Source: Lysobacter sp. yr284 (GTDB taxonomy: Bacteria; Pseudomonadota; Gammaproteobacteria; Xanthomonadales; Xanthomonadaceae). From it: a stretch of 64,000 bases of DNA. The notes under the pieces are model-generated. The model was not told the DNA's origin. It made no database searches and saw nothing but the letters and a program-made list of their open reading frames with translations. Both the position numbers and the translations under genes were made by a program. The stretch lies in NCBI RefSeq assembly GCF_900107375.1, contig NZ_FNPT01000002.1, positions 55,096-119,095 on the forward strand. The letters run 5' to 3'. Numbering within the stretch: position 1 is the first letter of the stretch; the number at the start of each line of letters is the position of its first letter. Shown here piece after piece: positions 59,163 to 64,000 of the stretch.

Positions 59163-60578
59163 ATGCGCAAGCGTCACCTCTGCGTGCTGCTCGCCGGCCT
59201 GACCACGCTCGCCTCCGCTGCGTTCGCTACCGCGTCCGCCGCCGAGAGCGACCGTTGGCAGGTACCGGTGGCGGTCAAGAAACTCGACAACGGACTGACC
59301 GTGGTCGTCTCGCCCGACCACAGCTCGCCGACCGTCGGCGTCAGCGTGGTCTACCACGTCGGCATGCGCCTGGAGCCGAAGAACCGCACCGGCTTCGCCC
59401 ACCTGTTCGAGCACCTGATGTTCCAGGGCACGCCGGCCGCGCCCAAGGGCGTGTTCGACCAGGTCATCAGCGGCGGCGGCGGCCGCAACAACGGCTCGAC
59501 CCGCCCGGACTTCACCAACTACATCGAGGTCGCCCCGGTCTCCGCGCTGGAACGCATCCTGTGGCTGGAAGCCGACCGCATGAAGACCCTGGACTTCAGC
59601 CCGGCCTCGCTGAAGAACCAGCAGGACGTGGTCAAGGAAGAGATCCGGGTCAACGTGAAGAACCAGCCCTACGGCGGCTTCATGTGGATCGACATCGGCC
59701 AGCACGCGTTCGACAAGTGGGAGAACAACCACGACGGCTACGGCAGCTTCCAGGACCTGGAGAACGCCAGCCTGGCCGACGTGCAGTCCTTCCATCGCGA
59801 TTACTACGGCCCCAACAACGCCGTGCTCGGCATCGCCGGCGACATCTCGCCGGAAGAAGCGTTCAAGCTCGCCGACAAATACTTCGGCGCGGTCGCCGGG
59901 CGGCCGACGCCGGCGGCGCCGGACTACAGCGAAGGCCTCAACACCGCGCAGAAGCGCATCAATCAGACCGACGCGCTGGCGCAGGTGCCGGCGATCGCCG
60001 CGGGCTGGAAGATGCCCGCGCGCGGCAGCCGCGACCAGGCGCCGATGGCGGTGCTGGGCAGCGTGCTGGCCGGCGACGACGCGTCGCGCCTGTACCAGTC
60101 GCTGGTCAAGCGGCGCCAGATCGCGCTCAACATCGAGCCGCTGTACGGCCTGACCGACCCGTGGAGCTACAACGGCCCCACGCTGTACACCCTGTTCGCG
60201 ATGTACAAGCCCGACAGCAGCGCCGACGCGGTGCTGGCGGCGATCGACGAGGAAGTGGCCGCCATCGCCAAGAACGGCGTCGACGCGGCGACGCTGAAGC
60301 GGGTCAAGACCAAGATGCTGGCCGACTGGTACAACGGCCTGGAGCCCTTCATCGACCGCGCCGACGCGCTGGCGGTGCTGCAGACGCTGTGGGGCGACGC
60401 CAACGTGGTCAACAAGATCCCGACCCTGATCGAGGGCGTGACCTCCGCCGACCTGCAGCGCGTGGCCAGGACCTACCTGACCCAGGCCAACCGCACCGTC
60501 ATCGACCGCCGCCCAGCCGCCGCCGGCCCGGCGCCCGCCGCCGCTGCGCCCGCCGCCGCGGCCGCGGCCAAGAACTGA
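59163..60578 (+). CDS. M16 zinc peptidase, catalytic partner
   Basis: A 471-residue exported M16 peptidase (signal peptide about 1-27). The inverted zinc motif is H80LFEH84 (HxxEH), with the third ligand expected in the NQQDVVKEEIRVN stretch (about 159-166). The C-terminal half is the structural repeat; an Ala/Pro-rich tail follows. It is followed after 10 bp by a second M16 gene lacking the zinc motif, so the pair probably forms a heterodimer that digests short peptides in the periplasm. Confidence 0.92.
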   Translation: MRKRHLCVLLAGLTTLASAAFATASAAESDRWQVPVAVKKLDNGLTVVVSPDHSSPTVGVSVVYHVGMRLEPKNRTGFAHLFEHLMFQGTPAAPKGVFDQVISGGGGRNNGSTRPDFTNYIEVAPVSALERILWLEADRMKTLDFSPASLKNQQDVVKEEIRVNVKNQPYGGFMWIDIGQHAFDKWENNHDGYGSFQDLENASLADVQSFHRDYYGPNNAVLGIAGDISPEEAFKLADKYFGAVAGRPTPAAPDYSEGLNTAQKRINQTDALAQVPAIAAGWKMPARGSRDQAPMAVLGSVLAGDDASRLYQSLVKRRQIALNIEPLYGLTDPWSYNGPTLYTLFAMYKPDSSADAVLAAIDEEVAAIAKNGVDAATLKRVKTKMLADWYNGLEPFIDRADALAVLQTLWGDANVVNKIPTLIEGVTSADLQRVARTYLTQANRTVIDRRPAAAGPAPAAAAPAAAAAAKN

Positions 60579-60588
60579 GGAGAGCGCC

Positions 60589-62019
60589 ATGAGCCTGCTC
60601 AACAACCGACTCGCGCTGTCGCTCGCGCTGATCCTGATCCTGGGCCTGGGCGCCGGCGCCGCCAGCGCCGCCCCTTCGCCGAAGCTGCCCGAACGCCTGC
60701 CGCCGCTGGCGCCCGACAAGGCGCTGCCGGTGCCGCAGATCGCCCGCAAGACCCTCGCCAACGGCCTGGAAGTGTGGGTGGTGCCGCGCCAGGGCCTGCC
60801 GCGCGTGGACTACGTGCTGGCGGTGCGCAACGCCGGCTACGCCGCCGACGCGGCCGACGCCTCGGGCTTCGCCTCGCTGTATGCGGGCCTGCTGGTGGAA
60901 GGCACCGCCAAGCTCGACGCCAAGGCCATCGCCGAGACCGCGCAGGGCTACGGCGGCGCGATCGGCGCCAACGCGACCAACGACGGGGTGATCCTCAGCG
61001 GCTACGCGCTGCCGTCGCAGGCCGCGCCGATGCTGCAACTGCTGTCGGACGTGGCCGAAGGCGCCAGCTTCCCCGACGAGGAGGTCAAGCTGGCCCAGGC
61101 CAACGCGCTGCAGGGCCTCAAGGCCGCGCAGGCGCAGCCCGGGTTCAAGGCCACCCGCGCGCTGCTGGCGGCGGTCTACGGCGACCATCCCTACGCGCGC
61201 AGCCAGCCGACCGAGGCGGCGATCAACGCGGTCACCGCCGAGCGGGTCCGCGCCGAGCACGCGCGCCGCTTGCGTCCCGACCGCGCCTTGCTGGTGATCA
61301 CCGGCCGGGTCGGCGCCGAACAGGCGTTCAAGCTCGCCGAAGCCTCGTTCGGCGACTGGAAAGCCAGCGGCGAGCCGGTCGCCGACGTCGCCCCCGCGCG
61401 GCGCAGCGCGCCGGCCCAGCGCGTGTTCGTGCAGCGCGACGGCAGCGTGCAGTCGGCGCTGCGCCTGGGCCGCCCGGCCATCGCCGCCACCGATGCGGAC
61501 TACGTGCCCGCGCAGCTGGCCGGCATCGTCCTGGGCGGCGGTTTCAGCAGCCGCCTGATGCAGAACCTGCGCGAGGACAAGGGCTACACCTACGGCGCCC
61601 GCGGCGGCCTCACCGCGCTGCGCGGCGGCGGCCTGATCCAGGCCTCGGCCGACGTGCGCAACGAAGTCACCGGCGCCTCGCTGGGCGAGTTCGTCTACGA
61701 GTTCGGCCGCCTCAACGACTACCCGGTGCCGGCGCAGGAGCTCGAAGACACCAAGCGCTATGTCGCCGGCGGTTACCTCATCGGCAACCAGCAGCAGCGC
61801 TCGGTCGCCTCCAGCCTGGCCGGCAACTGGCTGGTCGGCCTGCCGCCGGAATTCCTCGGCGAGTACGTGCCGAAGATCCGCGCGATCGGCGCCGACCAGG
61901 TGCAGGCGATGGCGAAGAAGTATTACGCCGCCAAGGATCAGTCGATCGTGGTGGTCGGCGACTACAAGGCGGTGCAGGCGCAGCTCAAGGAGTACGGCGA
62001 GTTCAAGCAGGAAAAGTGA
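60589..62019 (+). CDS. M16 peptidase-like, non-catalytic partner
   Basis: A 476-residue exported M16 homologue (signal peptide about 1-25). Where the first protein has HLFEH this one reads GFASLYAGLLVEG, so the zinc site is missing. The substrate-binding Arg/Tyr segment is kept (LREDKGYTYGARGG). Catalytic/non-catalytic pairs are the rule for bacterial two-chain M16B peptidases. It is the second gene of the operon and ends at a strong terminator. Confidence 0.92.
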   Translation: MSLLNNRLALSLALILILGLGAGAASAAPSPKLPERLPPLAPDKALPVPQIARKTLANGLEVWVVPRQGLPRVDYVLAVRNAGYAADAADASGFASLYAGLLVEGTAKLDAKAIAETAQGYGGAIGANATNDGVILSGYALPSQAAPMLQLLSDVAEGASFPDEEVKLAQANALQGLKAAQAQPGFKATRALLAAVYGDHPYARSQPTEAAINAVTAERVRAEHARRLRPDRALLVITGRVGAEQAFKLAEASFGDWKASGEPVADVAPARRSAPAQRVFVQRDGSVQSALRLGRPAIAATDADYVPAQLAGIVLGGGFSSRLMQNLREDKGYTYGARGGLTALRGGGLIQASADVRNEVTGASLGEFVYEFGRLNDYPVPAQELEDTKRYVAGGYLIGNQQQRSVASSLAGNWLVGLPPEFLGEYVPKIRAIGADQVQAMAKKYYAAKDQSIVVVGDYKAVQAQLKEYGEFKQEK

Positions 62020-62040
62020 CGCGCCGCGTTCGCCGATCGC

Positions 62041-62070
62041 GAAAAACCCCGGCTGCGGCCGGGGTTTTTC
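62041..62070. terminator. bidirectional terminator after M16 operon
   Basis: GAAAAACCCCGGC (62041-62053), loop TGCG, GCCGGGGTTTTTC (62058-62070). The A-run and T-run make it suitable for both the M16 operon and the opposing gene at 62107. Confidence 0.92.
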
Positions 62071-62106
62071 GTTGCGCGAGGCGTTGCGCGAGGCGTTGCG
62101 GAGGCG

Positions 62107-62520
62107 TTATGGCGCGGGCGCCGCGCGCCGTTGCGCGATGCGCGCGCCGAGCCAGCTGGCCAGCAGCGGCAACAGCACGCCGGCGATCTGCATCCAGCGC
62201 GGATGGACGTAGATCGAGGTCACCGCGATCACGCCCAGCGCCACCACCACGCCGACCGCCAGCGCCGCGACGCGTTTGTGCCGGCGCGAGATCAGCGCCG
62301 CGACCAGGCCGCCGTCGAGCGCGCCGACCACCCAGCCGCCGAGCACCAGCAGCAGCGCCGGCAGCGGCGCCTGGGCGATGTGGGCGTTCATCGTCGCCGG
62401 GTCCTGGGCGTTGGCGCCGGCCGGCAGCGGATGCAGCAGGCCGTAGCCGGCCTCGAACAACAGCATGGTCGCCATGGCCAGCGCCACGCCGACCATCATC
62501 GCCAGAATCGTGCGTCCCAT
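62107..62520 (-). CDS. small membrane protein of unknown function
   Basis: A 137-residue protein with four hydrophobic segments (about 5-27, 53-78, 83-103 and 108-126) and a short periplasmic loop after the first. It has no recognised domain; the layout is common for small uncharacterised inner-membrane proteins. It faces the M16 operon and is divergent from the FMN reductase gene. Confidence 0.75.
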   Translation of the reverse strand: MGRTILAMMVGVALAMATMLLFEAGYGLLHPLPAGANAQDPATMNAHIAQAPLPALLLVLGGWVVGALDGGLVAALISRRHKRVAALAVGVVVALGVIAVTSIYVHPRWMQIAGVLLPLLASWLGARIAQRRAAPAP

Positions 62521-62675
62521 CGCTCATCCCCGAGCCGAGCCGGCGGCGCGCCGGCGACGCGGCGAGCATCGCGCCGCCGGCGCCGGCTTGCAAGCGCCGG
62601 CCCGCGCGCCGTGCGCGCGCACGGCCCGCGCACCGCTCGCGCATAATTGGCCGGCGCCAGCCCAGGAGTCCGTCG

Positions 62676-63278
62676 ATGTCCGCCAGCCCCACCGTTTCGC
62701 CCCCGCGCCTGCTCGCCTTCGCCGGCAGCCTGCGTTCGGGTTCCTACAACCGCCGCCTGATCCCGGTGTTGGCCGAGGGCGCGCGCGCCGCCGGCGCGCA
62801 GGTCGAACTGATCGAGCTGCGCGATTACGCGCTGCCGGTCTACGACGGCGACATCGAAGCCGAGGCGATGCCGCAGAACGCGCGCCGCCTGCAGGAACTG
62901 ATGGCGCAGCACGACGGCCTGTTGATCTCCACGCCCGAGTACAACGGCTCGATGCCGGCGCTGGTCAAGAACACCCTGGACTGGATCTCGCGCCCGCTGC
63001 CGGACGGCCGTTCGGGCACCATGCTGTTCGCCGACAAGGTCGCCGGCATCGTCTCCGCCTCGCCGGGGCCGCTGGGCGGGCTGCGCTCGCTGCTGGTGCT
63101 GCGCGACGCGCTGGCCAAGCTCGGCCTGATCGTGGTGCCGCAGCAGGTCGCGGTCGGCCAGGCCGGCGACAAGCTGCACGACTATGGCGAACTCTCCGAC
63201 GAACGCCAGCGCGAGGCCGTGCACCGCGTCGGCGCCGCCGTCGTGCGCCACCTGCGCGTGCTCGGAGCGGCGGCATGA
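62676..63278 (+). CDS. NADPH-dependent FMN reductase
   Basis: A 200-residue flavodoxin-fold reductase: FAGSLRSGSYNRRLIPVL (phosphate-binding loop), STPEYNGSMPALVKNTLDW and ASPGPLGGLRSLLVLRDAL. It matches the NADPH-dependent FMN reductase/ArsH-ChrR-like family that reduces quinones, chromate or FMN. The ATG at 62676 has AGGAG upstream. Its stop overlaps the thioesterase start (ATGA). Confidence 0.92.
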   Translation: MSASPTVSPPRLLAFAGSLRSGSYNRRLIPVLAEGARAAGAQVELIELRDYALPVYDGDIEAEAMPQNARRLQELMAQHDGLLISTPEYNGSMPALVKNTLDWISRPLPDGRSGTMLFADKVAGIVSASPGPLGGLRSLLVLRDALAKLGLIVVPQQVAVGQAGDKLHDYGELSDERQREAVHRVGAAVVRHLRVLGAAA

Positions 63279-63772
63279 AGGGCCAGCAACGCGAATTGAA
63301 CCTGCGCTTCCTGGCCCAGCCCACCGACGTCAACTACGGCGGCAAGGTCCACGGTGGCATGGTGATGAAGTGGATCGACCAGGCCGGCTACGCCGCCGCG
63401 GTCGGCTGGAGCGGCAAGTACAGCGTCACGGTCGCGGTCGGCGGCATCCGCTTCGTCGCCCCGATCCGGATCAGCGACCTGGTCACCGTCCACACCAAGC
63501 TGATCCACACCGGCACCAGCAGCATGCACTTCGCCGTCGACGTGAAAGCGCGCGACCCGGGCCTGGACGACGGCGAACCCGAAGAGCGCCTGTGCACCCA
63601 CTGCGTGATCGTGTTCGTGGCGATGGACACGGTCGAAGGCAAGCCCACCCCGGTGCCGCCGTGGACCCCGGTCACCGACGACGACAAGCGCCTGGCCGAA
63701 TACGCGCTCAAGGTGATGGAGTTGAGCAAGGGCATCGAAGCGACGGTCGAGCGGTACGTGCACGAAGGTTGA
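63275..63772 (+). CDS. acyl-CoA thioesterase (hotdog fold)
   Basis: A 165-residue YciA-like thioesterase: NLRFLAQPTDVNYGGKVHGGMVMKWIDQAGY holds the catalytic Asn/Asp helix, followed by TVAVGGIRFVAPIRISDLVTVH. It hydrolyses acyl-CoA to free acid and CoA in the cytoplasm. The ATGA overlap couples it to the FMN reductase. Confidence 0.9.
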   Translation: MKGQQRELNLRFLAQPTDVNYGGKVHGGMVMKWIDQAGYAAAVGWSGKYSVTVAVGGIRFVAPIRISDLVTVHTKLIHTGTSSMHFAVDVKARDPGLDDGEPEERLCTHCVIVFVAMDTVEGKPTPVPPWTPVTDDDKRLAEYALKVMELSKGIEATVERYVHEG

Positions 63773-63849
63773 GGGCGGCTGCGCTTCGTCGGGACGCAGC
63801 GGGGCGGCTCCTTTGGCTGCGGTCTCGCGCGGCTGGCGAGCGCAGCGGC

Positions 63850-64000
63850 TGTAGGCGCTGCGCAAGCTGCGACCGCGGGGTAGCCGGTCGCGTCGCAAGC
63901 GCGGCGCCGCGGTCGCGGCTCGCGCCGCTCCTACAGGGAGCGGTTTGTAGGCGCGGTCTCGCACAGGTGGCGGGCGCAGCGGCTGTAGGAGCTGCGCAAG
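63850..64000. repeat. REP-type elements at right edge
   Basis: GGCTGTAGGCGCTGCGCAAG (about 63849) faces GGTCGCGGCTCGCGCCGCTC with CTACAGGG (about 63910-63940), and a further copy GGCTGTAGGAGCTGCGCAAG begins at 63981 and runs off the edge. No gene is seen in the final 228 bp. Confidence 0.8.

Noticed and set aside
1..64000. Prophage, integrative element or insertion sequence
   Set aside because: No integrase, transposase, tRNA-bounded repeats or phage structural genes; repeats present are REP-type only.

Overview
This window reads as a chromosomal segment of a high-GC gammaproteobacterium of the Lysobacter/Xanthomonadaceae type. The pointers are: very GC-rich codon use; a Tat-exported GH64 beta-1,3-glucanase; a secreted subtilase and further exported peptidases; two large TonB-dependent receptors; a Xanthomonadales-type type IV secretion effector/immunity pair; and two abundant palindromic repeat families in many intergenic gaps (one built on GTAGGAGCGGCGCAAGCCGC, one on GTGGGAGGGCCTTCAGGCCC). 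No rRNA, tRNA, phage, insertion sequence or CRISPR array was recognised.

Layout. 0-7.5 kb: YbcJ-like S4 protein, MDR oxidoreductase, MAPEG and GIY-YIG proteins; then an ArsR-type regulator facing a minus-strand cluster of desaturase, SRPBCC membrane protein, sigma factor and a membrane protein, with the same 16-bp motif upstream of both the regulator and the desaturase; then a GreB-like factor. 7.8-9.5 kb: lipoprotein plus metalloprotease with a C-terminal XVIPCD-like domain, read as a type IV secretion toxin/immunity pair. 9.6-18.3 kb: dbpA, DoxX, GH64 glucanase, short M1 peptidase, TonB receptor, TfoX-like protein. 18.3-25.7 kb: two LysR regulators each divergent from a small target gene, EamA transporter, cyclase-family protein, DUF72/VOC pair, GFA protein. 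26-34 kb: S8 protease, then an OFA transporter-fdhD-YdeP-type molybdoenzyme-small winged-helix operon divergent from a ModE/PBP-like regulator. 34-47 kb: DUF885 lipoprotein, TonB receptor behind a 1.2-kb gene-poor G-rich leader, DUF4349 lipoprotein, speG, cyclophilin, PadR plus membrane protein, phaZ. 47-50 kb: methyltransferase, hemJ, then a gene-free stretch with a five-copy repeated element. 50-64 kb: alkaline phosphatase, metzincin, ArsR regulator, dicarboxylate symporter, two paralogous membrane proteins, NUDIX, paired M16 peptidases, FMN reductase and thioesterase.

The most unusual element is the array at 49045-49885: five copies of a roughly 102-bp element at roughly 190-bp spacing. 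Copies differ at positions that keep several short hairpins paired, and G-U pairs fall consistently on the plus strand, so a tandem family of structured RNAs is the favoured but unproven reading. Second is the effector/immunity pair at 7822-9530; third is the shared operator that would tie the ArsR regulator to the desaturase cluster 4 kb away.
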